From Whitmania pigra (Eukaryota; Annelida; Clitellata; Hirudinida; Haemopidae), in assembly GCA_021613335.1 (NCBI GenBank), contig JAJTWR010000049.1, positions 62,001 through 126,000 of the forward strand: 64,000 bases of DNA, given 5' to 3'. The translations under genes were made by a program, and so were the position numbers. This document shows, one piece after another, positions 30,056 to 40,116 of this stretch. Within the stretch, counting starts at the first letter, position 1. Every line of letters begins with the position of its first letter. Below the pieces are notes generated by a model that worked only from the letters and a program-made list of their open reading frames with translations, was not told where the DNA came from and ran no database searches.

Positions 30056-31158
30056 CCCTCCCGGCGGCCAGCGCGATCCTGCCAAGGCCGGTAGCGCCGG
30101 GTGGCGCGGTTGGCATCCTTGGCGGGGGACAGCTCGGTCGCATGACCGCGCAAGCAGCGCAGCGATTGGGGTATGAGCCGGTGATTTTTACCCCCGAAGC
30201 AAACAGCCCGGCCGGCCAAGTCTGTCACCGGGTTATCCAGGCCGCTTACGACGATGCCGACGCGTTGGCTGAATTGGCCCGGCAATGCGATGTCGTGACG
30301 TATGAATTTGAAAATATTCCATACGAACCGGTGGCGGCCCTTGCCGAAAAAGTGCCGGTTCGCCCATCGCCGCGCGCGCTGCGCATCACACAGGACCGGC
30401 TGCGGGAAAAGGATTTCATTCAACGTTTGGGCATCGCAACCACTCGTTTTCGCGCGGTTCCCTCTTTTGCCGAACTAGCTGCGGCGGTTGCCGCCCTTGG
30501 CCGGCCAGCGGTGCTGAAATCAACCCGGATGGGCTATGACGGTAAGGGGCAGGTGATGATTGACGACAATACCGACCTAGCGCAAGCTTGGCACGCTATT
30601 GGCGGCATTCCGGCGATTGCCGAACGTTTCGTCGATTTTGCCTATGAGGCGGCGGTTATCGTTGCGCGCGGGCAAGATGGCGCGCTTGCCTGTTACGCTC
30701 CGGTGGTCAATGAGCACCGCAACCATATTCTGTACCGTACCCGGGTGCCGGCGCCGATGGATGACCGCCAGGCGGAAGCGGTGCAGAGCATGGCCTGCGC
30801 CATCGCCGAGGGCTTGGAGTTGACCGGCTTGGTTTGCGTCGAGTTGTTCGTCGCCGCCGATGGCGGCCTCATGGTTAATGAGCTGGCGCCAAGGCCGCAC
30901 AATTCCGGTCATTGGAGTCTGGACGCCTGCGTTACCAGCCAGTTCGAGCAATTGATCAGAGCGATCTGCGGGCTGCCTTTGGGCTCGACCGAACGGTTGG
31001 CGGACGCCGAGATGATCAATCTGCTGGGCGACGATATCTGCCGTTGGCGCGAATGGTTGGAGGATCCGCGCAGCAAATTGCACCTTTATGGCAAGGAACA
31101 GCCTCGCCCTGGCCGTAAGATGGGGCACATTACCCGGTTATTGCCCGCTAGCGGCTGA
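30052..31158 (+). CDS. purK: PurK, N5-carboxyaminoimidazole ribonucleotide synthase
   Basis: ATP-grasp enzyme making N5-CAIR from AIR, ATP and bicarbonate, the substrate of PurE. The 368-residue product begins with [20 protein letters not shown], has [30 protein letters not shown] and [40 protein letters not shown]. All are PurK signatures. The stop overlaps the 3' end of the convergent OGT-like gene by 21 bases. Confidence 0.97.
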   Translation: MTLPAASAILPRPVAPGGAVGILGGGQLGRMTAQAAQRLGYEPVIFTPEANSPAGQVCHRVIQAAYDDADALAELARQCDVVTYEFENIPYEPVAALAEKVPVRPSPRALRITQDRLREKDFIQRLGIATTRFRAVPSFAELAAAVAALGRPAVLKSTRMGYDGKGQVMIDDNTDLAQAWHAIGGIPAIAERFVDFAYEAAVIVARGQDGALACYAPVVNEHRNHILYRTRVPAPMDDRQAEAVQSMACAIAEGLELTGLVCVELFVAADGGLMVNELAPRPHNSGHWSLDACVTSQFEQLIRAICGLPLGSTERLADAEMINLLGDDICRWREWLEDPRSKLHLYGKEQPRPGRKMGHITRLLPASG

Positions 31159-33022
31159 TTTTTCGTGCAATTCCCGCAACAGGCGCCGGGCGAGCGCCGC
31201 CGCCATACGGTCTGGGTCGGTCATGGCGCTGGCAATCATGGCTGGGCGCAATTCCTGGCGATGGCGGACCAGCTCCGCCGGTCGGCGGGCCAGACCGGTT
31301 ACGATATCCACCCAATGACCGGCATCGCGCGCAATCCATTCCACATGGCCGCACCCGGTTAGAATGGAACTGGACATGCGCCCGGGAACCGTCGCTCCGG
31401 GTAAGGTTACGACCGGGGTCCCGTGCCACAAGCTTTCGGCCGTAGTGATGCCGCCATTGAAGGCGACCGTGTCCAGGGCGATATCGATTTCGCCGTAAGC
31501 GGTGGCGAAATCGCTCGGATCGGTCCACTGGCTGACGATGGCGATGCGATCGCGATCGATGCTTTGGGCGATGAATCCCTGTAATATGCGCGCGCTTTCC
31601 CTCTCACTGTAATAGCCCGAACGCAGATATAGCTTCGTCTCGGGCGCTGCCAGCAAAGCTTGCGACCATAAGGCGATGGTGGCGTCGTCGATCTTGTTGG
31701 GGCGGTTGAGGCTGCCGAAGGTGACATGGCCCCGTTTGAGGCAGGGCGGCGCCACTGGCGGCAGGCCGTCCGGATCCGGGGGATGGAAGAAGGCGCCTTC
31801 GGGCAGGCGCAGAATTTTTTCGACGAAATTCCCGTCTTCGCCAGGCGGAATGAACCAGTCATCGCTGACGATGGCATCGACTAGCCCGCCTTGGCTGGCG
31901 ACGCCATGCATCCACGAGACCACCAAGGGCGCCAGAGGCTCCAGATAGGGACGGCCGCTGGTCATGGAAATCAGATCCAAGACGATCAGCGCATGGCATC
32001 GATCCTGGCGGATGGCGGCCGCGATCTGCTCGCTTGAGGCATGGCGCAAATCGCGCCACCCGGGTGGCATGGCGCCGGTTTGGCCATTTTCGATGGCATA
32101 AACGAAGCAGGTGACGCCCAGGCGTTCGAACCCGGCGCTCAAGGCCACGGCCATACGCTCTTGAGCGAGCGAGGCATCGACTCCCAGCCAGGCGCTGACA
32201 ACGCCAAGGCGCAACTGCTCGAGGGTAAGGTTGGCGCAACCCTTCGGCAGGGGCGGTGAAGGGCTTCTCGGTCCAAGCGTCGCCGTCCAGCGCTCAACCG
32301 CCCGATTGACCTCTTTCTGCGTTCCAATGCAGCCCAGCACGCTGTGAACCGCGATATGTTTCAAGGCACGATCATGATACGCCTCGTGCCCCCGCAGGGT
32401 CAAAGCTCGCTTGATGTGCCGGACGACGTCGGCTGACCGGCCCTGTTCGACCGCTACCAGCCCCAGGTTATATGCCGCTGCGCACCAGTCCGGCGCGAGT
32501 TTTCAGTGACATGATAAAAAAATGCTCGGCTTGGTCGAAACGGCGCCAGTTGAGACAGTGAATTCCTGCGTTGATACAGTACCGCGCTGTTTTGGCGGGG
32601 ATCCGCGGATCGCTTGGATCGAGCGTCATGGCCTGGTGAAGATGACTGAGCGCATTCTCAATCTCGTCCAACTCGGCCAGAAGGTTCCCGAGCGCCAGAT
32701 GCACGAAGACGGCTGAAGGATCGTGAACCAGATAGGCTTGATAATCGACGATTGCCTCATCCAGGCGCCCGATCGTTTCATACGCGTCCGCCCGCCCCAA
32801 TAAGGCCGAGGCAATGTGAGGATCGCCGGGCAGCACCAGGCCATAGGCGGCGATGGCATCGTCGATTTCGCCCCTTTGCTGCAACAAGCGAGCGAGATTG
32901 AGGGCAACAACCGCATGGTGCGGTTCAAAATCCAATATCAGCCGATACAGCGTTTCCGCCACTCCGGCATTACCCTCATCTTCTCGCAGCCTTGCTGTCT
33001 GCAAAAGAAAATCGATATCCAT
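31138..33022 (-). pseudogene. TPR/O-GlcNAc-transferase-like protein, copy A, frameshifted in the hinge
   Basis: The protein has N-terminal tetratricopeptide repeats (ALNLARLLQQRGEIDDAIAA, ALLGRADAYETIGRLDEAIV) and a C-terminal domain of the SPINDLY/OGT type (family 41 glycosyltransferase), with HVTFGSLNRPNKIDDATIAL and IDIALDTVAFNGGITTAESL followed by WHGTPVVTLPGA. Such proteins glycosylate Ser/Thr, for instance on flagellin in related bacteria. The TPR frame stops at 32468 after IMSLKTRAGLVRSGI. If one base of the four-T run at 32500-32503 (AAAA in the gene) is dropped, the frame joins as SLKLAPDWCAAAYNLGLVAV and continues into the catalytic domain. So copy A is split by a single base. It is convergent with purK. 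Confidence 0.85.
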
Positions 33023-33114
33023 AGATCACCGGTATCCAGCTTTTTCGACGATTGATCCCGATAAGCTATCTTTTCATAAAAAAAACAACGAACGATATCG
33101 GTAACCCACCCTGA

Positions 33115-35021
33115 TCATTGCCCGCTAGCGGCTGATTTTTCGTGCAATTCCCGCAACAGGCGCCGGGCGAGCGCCGCCGCCATACGGTCTGGGTCGGTCA
33201 TGGCGCTGGCAATCATGGCTGGGCGCAATTCCTGGCGATGGCGGACCAGCTCCGCCGGTCGGCGGGCCAGACCGGTTACGATATCCACCCAATGACCGGC
33301 ATCGCGCGCAATCCATTCCACATGGCCGCACCCGGTTAGAATGGAACTGGACATGCGCCCGGGAACCGTCGCTCCGGGTAGGTTACGACCGGGATCCCGT
33401 GCCACAAGCTTTCGGCCGTAGTGATGCCGCCATTGAAGGCGACCGTGTCCAGGGCGATATCGATTTCGCCGTAAGCGGTGGCGAAATCGCTCGGATCGGT
33501 CCACTGGCTGACGATGGCGATGCGATCGCGATCGATGCTTTGGGCGATGAATCCCTGTAATATGCGCGCGCTTTCCCTCTCACTGTAATAGCCCGAACGC
33601 AGATATAGCTTCGTCTCGGGCGCTGCCAGCAAAGCTTGCGACCATAAGGCGATGGTGGCGTCGTCGATCTTGTTGGGGCGGTTGAGGCTGCCGAAGGTGA
33701 CATGGCCCCGTTTGAGGCAGGGCGGCGCCACTGGCGGCAGGCCGTCCGGATCCGGGGGATGGAAGAAGGCGCCTTCGGGCAGGCGCAGAATTTTTTCGAC
33801 GAAATTCCCGTCTTCGCCAGGCGGAATGAACCAGTCATCGCTGACGATGGCATCGACTAGCCCGCCTTGGCTGGCGACGCCATGCATCCACGAGACCACC
33901 AAGGGCGCCAGAGGCTCCAGATAGGGACGGCCGCTGGTCATGGAAATCAGATCCAAGACGATCAGCGCATGGCATCGATCCTGGCGGATGGCGGCCGCGA
34001 TCTGCTCGCTTGAGGCATGGCGCAAATCGCGCCACCCGGGTGGCATGGCGCCGGTTTGGCCATTTTCGATGGCATAAACGAAGCAGGTGACGCCCAGGCG
34101 TTCGAACCCGGCGCTCAAGGCCACGGTCAGACGCTCTTGAGCGAGCGAGGCATTGACTCCCAGCCAGGCGCTGACAACGCCAAGGCGCAACTGCTCGAGG
34201 GTAAGGTTGGCGCAATCCTTCGGCAGGGGCGGTGAAGGGCTTCTCGGTCCAAGCGTCGCCGTCCAGCGCTCGACCGCCCGATTGACCTCTTTCTGCGTTC
34301 CAATGCAGCCCAGCACGGTGCGAATCGCGATATATTTCAAGGCGATATCATGATATACTTCGTGCCCCGGCAGGGTTGGGATCATGGTCAGAACCCGCTC
34401 CATGTGACGGACGACATCGGTTGACCGGCCCTCCTCAATCGCCACCAGCCCCAGGCAATATTCCATTCTGACCGCTTTTGGTCCAACGCTGAATTCGTTT
34501 GAGTTCATTTCTCGCGCCAACGCAGCGGCAGCGATAAAAAAGCGCTCTGCTTCCTGAAAACGAGAATGCTTGTAACAGATATCTCCAGCGATACGAGGAA
34601 TCTCCAGATCGCTTGGATCGAGCGTCATGGCCTGGCGAAAATAGCTGAGCGCATCGTCGATCTCGTTCAACTTGGCCAGAAGGCTCCCCGCCGCCAGATG
34701 CACGAGGGCGTCTGAAGGGTCATGGACCAGATAGGCTTGATAATCGACGATCGCCTCATTGAAGCGCCCGATCGTTTCATACGCGCCCGCCCGCCCCAAT
34801 AAGGCCAAGGCAATGTGAGGATCGCCGGGCAGCACCAGGCCATAGGCGGCGATGGCATCCTCGATTTCGCCCCTTTGCTGCAGCAAGCGAGCGAGATTGA
34901 GGGCGGCAACCGCATGGTGCGGTTCAAAATCCAATATCAGCCGATACAGCGTTTCCGCCACTCCGGCATTGCCCTCATCTTCTCGAAGCGCCGCTGTCTG
35001 CAAAAGAGTATCGGCATCCAT
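33115..35021 (-). pseudogene. TPR/O-GlcNAc-transferase-like protein, copy B, frameshifted near the C-terminus
   Basis: Same domain plan as copy A, read intact from 35021 through the TPRs and hinge and most of the OGT domain. After WHGIPVVT the frame fails near 33380, where copy A has GGTAAGG and copy B has GGTAGG on the plus strand. One lost base changes TLPGATVPGR to TYPERRFPGA and gives a stop at 33336. The true tail (LPGATVPGRMSSSILTGCGH to the end at 33115) continues in another frame and matches copy A. The hinge holds an extra piece (AREMNSNEFSVGPKAVRMEY) not matched in A. Each copy is broken at a place where the other is sound. Confidence 0.85.
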
Positions 35022-35112
35022 GGAGCACCGTTATTTTGGACAATGTCATAAGAAGATACTTCGCAAGCCTGGTTGCCGGGGCATCCAGAAACGCCCCTCT
35101 TAAAGCAGTTTT

Positions 35113-35769
35113 TCAGCCGTTGTGAGTTCCAAACCTGAACCGGCGCAGCAGGGCGAACGGATCGGGTAGCCTCTGGCTCGCGGCTTTCAGGCGACCGGTC
35201 AGCTTCGGCAAGCGCACCAAGATATCAAGGCGCCGTTCCAAAAACGCCCAGCTTGCCGCCGATCCTTGTGAGCGGTCATCCAGCCAATAGAGCAGCGTAG
35301 CGCCATAGAGCGTTGCCAGGCTAGCCCGCCTGGTATACCAGGAGAAATCGGACGAACGATCGCCAACCGCCTGCCAGATGCTGTCAACCGTGCGTGCCGC
35401 CAGACGCACCCCCAAGCCGACATGCATCGGTAAGGACAGCAGCGCCATCGCCCGGCGTACCGCCTCGCGATCGTTTTCCATGGCGATGAGGCGGGAACGC
35501 ACCGCCAAAGCCACCCGGTCGCGCAGGCGCATCGACCCAAGATCGTGCATCGCCAAAACCGCGCGCATCTCCGCGTCGATGCGATCGTGCCAATAGTCGA
35601 TGACCGCAACCGGACCGCCTGGAAAGGCGCGCTCGACCGTCGCGGCATCGAGCGCTAGCGAACCGCCGGCGGCCAGCATGGTCTTGCGGCTCCAACCGTC
35701 GAAGGGAACCTCGGCTAAAACCGCTGGTAGCAAAGCCTGGCGCAGCGCGCCTCGATCTTGAAGGTTCAT
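35113..35769 (-). CDS. COQ9-family protein (ubiquinone synthesis)
   Basis: A 218-residue COQ9 homologue. COQ9 proteins are TetR-like folds without DNA binding that bind lipids and support the late hydroxylation step of ubiquinone synthesis. The N-terminal helical part (QALLPAVLAEVPFDGWSRKT, MLAAGGSLALDAATVERAFP) and the conserved C-terminal domain (DSIWQAVGDRSSDFSWYTRR, ASLATLYGATLLYWLDDRSQ) are clear. The ATG overlaps the end of the peptide deformylase gene (ATGA). With ubiE, ubiB and the polyprenyl synthase it completes a set of ubiquinone genes in the window. Confidence 0.9.
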   Translation of the reverse strand: MNLQDRGALRQALLPAVLAEVPFDGWSRKTMLAAGGSLALDAATVERAFPGGPVAVIDYWHDRIDAEMRAVLAMHDLGSMRLRDRVALAVRSRLIAMENDREAVRRAMALLSLPMHVGLGVRLAARTVDSIWQAVGDRSSDFSWYTRRASLATLYGATLLYWLDDRSQGSAASWAFLERRLDILVRLPKLTGRLKAASQRLPDPFALLRRFRFGTHNG

Positions 35770-36350
35770 TCCGCCTCCGTTGACGATTGTTCAGCCGCGA
35801 TCATTTCATCGACGAAGCCAAAGCGCGAGAAACCCTCCATCCGTTGCGGATAAAGACACCCCTCCAGATGGTCATGCTCATGCTGAACGACCCTGGCGTG
35901 AAACCCTGCCACCTGACGATCGATCCGATCTCCCGCAGGCGTCAGGCCAGTATAGCGGATGCGGCGCCAGCGTGGAACCCATCCGCGCAGTCCGGGTAAG
36001 GAAAGACACCCTTCCCAACCGCCATCGCGCTCGGGTCCGATGGGTTCGATCGCCGGATTGATCACGATGGTGTCGTCGCACGCAACATCGTCGAGCAGAC
36101 CGGTGAGGCGAGGCTCCGGCGCCTTGAACAGGATCACCCGGAGCGGCACGGCGATTTGCGGGGCGGCCAACCCGACGCCGCCGGCCAACGCCAAGGCCGC
36201 CTGCATGGCTGCGATCACATGAAACAAGGCCGGATCGGCAAGATTGGTCACCGGCGCGGCCCGGCGGGCCAGAGCCGGATGACCAGCCCGCACGATTCGC
36301 CGCGCCGAAGCGGTTGCAAACCCGGCAGGGAACATGGCGGCGATCGTCAT
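35766..36350 (-). CDS. def: Peptide deformylase
   Basis: Removes the formyl group from the first methionine of new proteins; metal enzyme of the cytoplasm. All three motifs are there: GVGLAAPQ, EGCLSLPG (the cysteine binds metal) and HEHDH within QHEHDHLEGCLYPQRM. About 194 residues from the ATG at 36350; another ATG five codons upstream at 36365 is possible. It is coupled to the COQ9 gene downstream. The YxRxxx tail (FSRFGFVDEMIAAE) is ordinary. Confidence 0.92.
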   Translation of the reverse strand: MTIAAMFPAGFATASARRIVRAGHPALARRAAPVTNLADPALFHVIAAMQAALALAGGVGLAAPQIAVPLRVILFKAPEPRLTGLLDDVACDDTIVINPAIEPIGPERDGGWEGCLSLPGLRGWVPRWRRIRYTGLTPAGDRIDRQVAGFHARVVQHEHDHLEGCLYPQRMEGFSRFGFVDEMIAAEQSSTEAE

Positions 36351-36401
36351 ACCGGGACACTCCATTCACAAGCGGGTCAAATCGCCCGATCCAACAAGCG
36401 C

Positions 36402-36445
36402 CAAAGAAACCGGGACCAAAGAAACCGGGACCAAAGAAACCGACC
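36402..36445. repeat. 15-bp tandem repeat, almost three copies, between def and rpsU
   Basis: CAAAGAAACCGGGAC is repeated exactly at 36402-36416 and 36417-36431, with a third, slightly changed copy (CAAAGAAACCGACC) to 36445. It sits in the divergent promoter region of def and rpsU. No function is evident. Confidence 0.8.
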
Positions 36446-36540
36446 ATCGTGCATAACAAGCTCTTCACAGCCAGCGGCAGTCATGCTATGAGCACACCCT
36501 CCATTTCTGTAAAATCTGGCTTTTGAGGTTGAGATCTGCC

Positions 36541-36744
36541 GTGCATGTAATCGTTCGTGACAATAATGTCGACCAAGCCCTGCGCGCGTTGAAAAAAAAG
36601 ATGCAACGTGAAGGTATTTTCCGGGAAATGAAGTTGCGCCGCAACTATGAAAAACCGTCGGAACGTCGTGCACGCGAAAAAGCTGAAGCTGTCCGCCGTC
36701 ATCGCAAATTGTTGCGCAAGCGTATGGAGCGTGAAGGCTTCTAA
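36541..36744 (+). CDS. rpsU: 30S ribosomal protein S21
   Basis: A 67-residue basic protein of the small ribosomal subunit that helps initiation. The sequence [20 protein letters not shown], then [20 protein letters not shown] and a Lys/Arg-rich tail [12 protein letters not shown] is the standard alphaproteobacterial S21. The GTG at 36541 gives the normal family N-terminus (VHVIVRDN); six more codons upstream to 36523 are possible but atypical. TTGAGGTTGAGA before the GTG may serve as ribosome binding site. Confidence 0.95.
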   Translation: MHVIVRDNNVDQALRALKKKMQREGIFREMKLRRNYEKPSERRAREKAEAVRRHRKLLRKRMEREGF

Positions 36745-37196
36745 GCGGGCAGGCTGCTGCGAAACCACTGGCTTTTCGGCGGAAGTTCCGATTCGATCGG
36801 GTTGTCCCGATCCGCTTCGGGCGATGCGCGATTTTGTAAAGCCGGCGCTCATTCCGCTGGTTCGTCGGCCTTGGGGCGACGACGAGGTGAGGGGCGCTGC
36901 CACCTTTTCGAAGAACCGGAGGCGGGAAGCGCGGAGCGTTTCCCGGTGGATGGCGCGGTGGCTGATGATGGAATCGCCCTGGCATGGCAAACAGGACCAA
37001 GGCAGATTGAAGCCATCCTGCCGGCAGGAAAGGAAGCTGCATCCGCCAATCCGAACCTTTTTGCCGAAGGCCGGATCGGCAAACGACACCGCTTTGACCA
37101 GATCTATCTTCCGTTACGCGCCAGAGCGAACGAGAGCGTCAGCCGGAAAAGATATGCGGCGATGTAAACGGGCGACCGCCTCGCTCACTTCCCCCA
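36745..37196. other. About 450 bases without a recognisable gene
   Basis: Between rpsU and the end of the repeat-protein gene. There is a 7-bp hairpin (GATCGGG, loop TTGT, CCCGATC) at 36795-36812, not followed by T residues. A plus-strand frame from TTG 36802 to 37167 (121 residues, including GIALAWQTGPRQIEAILPAG) has some protein-like composition but no recognised family and no strong start, so I do not call it a gene. It may be the remains of one. Confidence 0.5.
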
Positions 37197-39849
37197 TCAG
37201 AAGCGCCTTCTGCTGAATCTGGAGGGTCTGGACAAGAACTCCTTCATCCTCGCAAGACTTCCAGGCACCTCGAGACCGGGGGTGGTGAGGCCAGTATCGG
37301 AATCCGTTTCGCCCGACAGCAGTTTCTGCATATTTTCCTTATACTGCTTTGCCTTCAAGCCAGCAGCAGCGTTGAGACCGATCAGCCGGGCATCCTGGTT
37401 GATCAATTCCAACGAGAACATATTACGCTCGCTCACGGTCTGCTCGCGCATATTGGCCAGCACGCGGCGGGCTTCGCTACGACCGCCATTGGTGCCGGCA
37501 GCGTTACCGACCGCCGACAAATCAACATTATTGCTGGTTTGAATATTGTCCGGGGTAACCGCGGTGGCTTCGCGCAGCTTATCCGGCCGGGCGGTCTGTC
37601 CATAGCGCACCGGCCCGCCCTCCAGATAATCGTTCAGCCGCTTGCCAGCGCCACTCACGCTCGCCTTATCGATCAAGTTGGTGGCGGTTGAATTCCTGAT
37701 GGCGCCGACTTGGCGTTTGAGATCGCTAAGCTTGCCATTGTAATCGCGAACGCTGGCGGCGGTATGATCGCTTTTGGCAGCATGGTCGATGGCGCTGGCG
37801 ATATCGGTTGGCCGGTCGTTATCGTTCCTCGGGCGATCGAGGGTATAGCTTCCCCGATTCCGACCAAGAGTCCGCAAGATTGCATTGGTGCTCTGATAGC
37901 TGCTTTCCAGCTGCCTGCGCGTGGCTTCGGCCAGGGATTTTCCCGAATCGCTGCCGCTATTGCCGATCAACGACATCAGCGGGCTTTGCGACTTGTTCAG
38001 CGATTGGATCGCCACGGTTTTGCCAACCTGGGCCGCTTCGGCCTGAGCGGAAATCTGGATCAGCTCATTGCTATAGATTTCCTTGGCATGACGCACGGCG
38101 GCGAGCATCTCGTTGACAACCCGGCGGGCGACGCTGCGGCCATCGCCGCCGGTACCAAAGGTATTACCGGCCTGGCTGACATCCCATGCCCCTTTGGCGC
38201 CTTTGGCGGCGAGGGGCAGCAACAAGCTGCCTTTTTCATCGTCCAGATAGGGAAGCAGCTTGTCGCCTGCCTGCCTTGACCGCGTCGGGATCGTTCAAGA
38301 TCTGGCCGCTGATCGAGGGCAGTTTACTCAGCCTCGTTTGAATCTGCGCTCGCAGGTGCGCGAAATCCGATATCGCCCGGTCGCGGTAACGGCTGTCAGC
38401 TGCTAGATTGATATAGTCCTGTAGCGTTCCACCCTTGGGGCTCGCAGGCAGGTCGGCGGCGATATCGCTCGCCTTGGCGCCGAGCAAGGACTCGATCTGG
38501 CTGAGATCCCGTATCCCGATTCCGATCTGCCGGCGGGCGTTGTCGAATTGGCTGGCATCGCTGATCGCGGTCCCTAGTTGCGGGCCATAGCCACTGGCGA
38601 AACGCGCGGCATTCATGCCGGCGATACGGCCTGCCAAACTGCTCAGCTCGACCGTGATCTGCCGGACGGCCTGATCGGCGGTTTCACGCAGGCCATTCAG
38701 GATTCGCCGAGCCTCGGAGCGTTTATTGTCGGTTCCGTCGGCATTGCCATACGCGCTGAAATCGAAGGTCGTATTATCCGCCGTGGCTTTCTCGTCGGGT
38801 TTTTCAACGGCTTTTCTGATGAAATCCGGATTTTTGTCATCGGCAAAGCGCTTGAGCTGGTCGAAAAGCGCGTTCAAAGACCCTTTATCCAGCAGATGTT
38901 TCGATTCAACCTTGGAAATTCCCTTGAGCCCGAGAACGACGTCTTTTTGTAAATCGTTAAACCCTTGCACCGCCGCGGCTCGATAGCTGTCGGTCTCGGC
39001 CTTGACCAGAAACTGCTGCAGGGTCTCCGCCGCTTTGGCGGAGGACGGCGCCGGATTGTCCAGGCCCTCTATGACATCGCCGGTCACGCGGGCGATCAGG
39101 CTGACGCGGCGCTGATGCTTGATCAGCTGACTTTCCAACCTCTCCAGATCCCGCTTCAAGCGCAGATCCGTCCGATCGTTTCCCGAGGAGGCAAGACCCG
39201 ATACGATGCCGGCCAGTTTCATATCGACGCGCTGCGCTTCTTGCAGCAGCTGCTTGAGGGTGTCTTGAGCGGCATCGGCAAGATCGCTCAAGGTCCGGCG
39301 CGCCTGCGCGACCGGCGTCGGTGCCCGAAACATTGCCGGCGGCGGAAAAATCATAGGCTCCGTCAGCTGCCTGCTCGGATGCCTGCTTGATGCGATTGGC
39401 ATTCGACGTCGAGGCAAAGGAGGCCAACTCCTTCAGTCCCTCGTTCAGGTCGGATTTATCGTCAGCTTGGCGCGGCTGGAAAAAGAGGGCAAACCCTCCA
39501 GCGCGCTGAGCAGTTCGCGTCGCGTCGAATTGAATTTGGACACTGCCGTTTCGCGTTCGCCCGTAACAGCGCCCTTATCGACCCATTCCTGCAGCGTGTT
39601 GGGATCGGCGCGGTTTTTTTCATCCAGGGTCAATTTATTTTCGGCGGCGCCGGTCAGGCGCACGATGGAGCCAACCTTCTCGATGGCTTGCAATATTTCC
39701 TTGCGCGTGCCTTGAAGCTGCGCCTTCTCGCCCACCAACTTCCCGGCGGCCTCACCGGATGCCAGTGACGCCAGGACCCGGCCCGGCGCGTTCGATTTCG
39801 GCGACAGCAACGCTACCAAAAGGTCTCTATTAATAGGTGAAATGGCCAT
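37197..39849 (-). pseudogene. Large modular repeat protein of unknown function, broken by three frameshifts
   Basis: Three consecutive frames (39849-39445, about 39427-38236, 38225-37197) read as one gene of about 2.65 kb (some 880 residues) if three small indels are ignored. The breaks are at a five-A run at 39480-39484, at about 39308-39316, and at three tandem GCCT units at 38264-38275. Four modules of about 195-220 residues each begin with a shared motif: YDFSAAGNVSGTDAGR (39355), FDFSAYGNADGTDNKRSEAR (38766), WDVSQAGNTFGTGGDGRSVA (38186) and VDLSAVGNAAGTNGGRSEAR (37526). Each is followed by ARR and a long helical stretch. No signal peptide, membrane segment or known domain is seen. The ATG at 39849 (GGAGAAG upstream) is preferred; an ATG at 40032 with GAGGAG is an alternative in the same frame. 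The 257 bases from 39850 to the IS hold no other gene. Confidence 0.7.
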
Positions 39850-40116
39850 GATTGGCTTCTCCATTCGCATGCCAAGGAACCTAATTCGCTCGAACGTTAT
39901 ATCAAATCGCCCCGATCCGGAAGGAATGTTTTTGCCCGCGGGCGGTTGCGCGCGCCAAGGCGCGGTCGAACGCGCGCGATCCTCACGAGCGGCAAGGACA
40001 TCGACGCTCTGCGCATCGCCCGGAGCGTTCATTTTCATCTCCTCGTGTCAGCCCGTCGCCAGCCGGCCAAGCCTCATCCCGTTGGATAAAGCCCCGGGGC
40101 AGCGCCGGTCAGAAGC

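Larger units (their letters stand above)
31138..35021 (-). repeat. Tandem duplication of a TPR/OGT-like gene (two units of about 1.9 kb)
   Basis: Two units lie head to tail: 31138-33022 and 33115-35021, offset by about 1977 bases. The catalytic half (31140 to about 32335 against 33117 to about 34310) is nearly identical in DNA, and the first TPR part (about 32640-33010 against 34640-35010) is highly similar, but the hinge between them has diverged and carries length differences. The edge of identity is sharp at ATTGCCCGCTAGCGGCTGA. Confidence 0.92.

Noticed and set aside
31143..31170. Rho-independent terminator at the purK end (CCGCTAGCGG then TTTTT)
   Set aside because: The palindrome leaves only a three-pair stem once a four-base loop is allowed, and the T-run lies several bases away. 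It is more likely just the edge of the duplication.
36481..37089. Minus-strand frame of 202 codons over rpsU
   Set aside because: It covers rpsU on the opposite strand and shows no domain or ribosome site.
36802..37167. A 121-residue plus-strand gene after rpsU
   Set aside because: It starts at TTG with no ribosome site, has no recognised family, and competes with frames of equal size; described only as an unassigned region.
38264..38275. (GCCT)3 as a phase-variation tract
   Set aside because: Three units are too few to call a contingency locus, and two further frameshifts break the same gene, so simple switching would not restore it. Kept only as a remark under the repeat protein.
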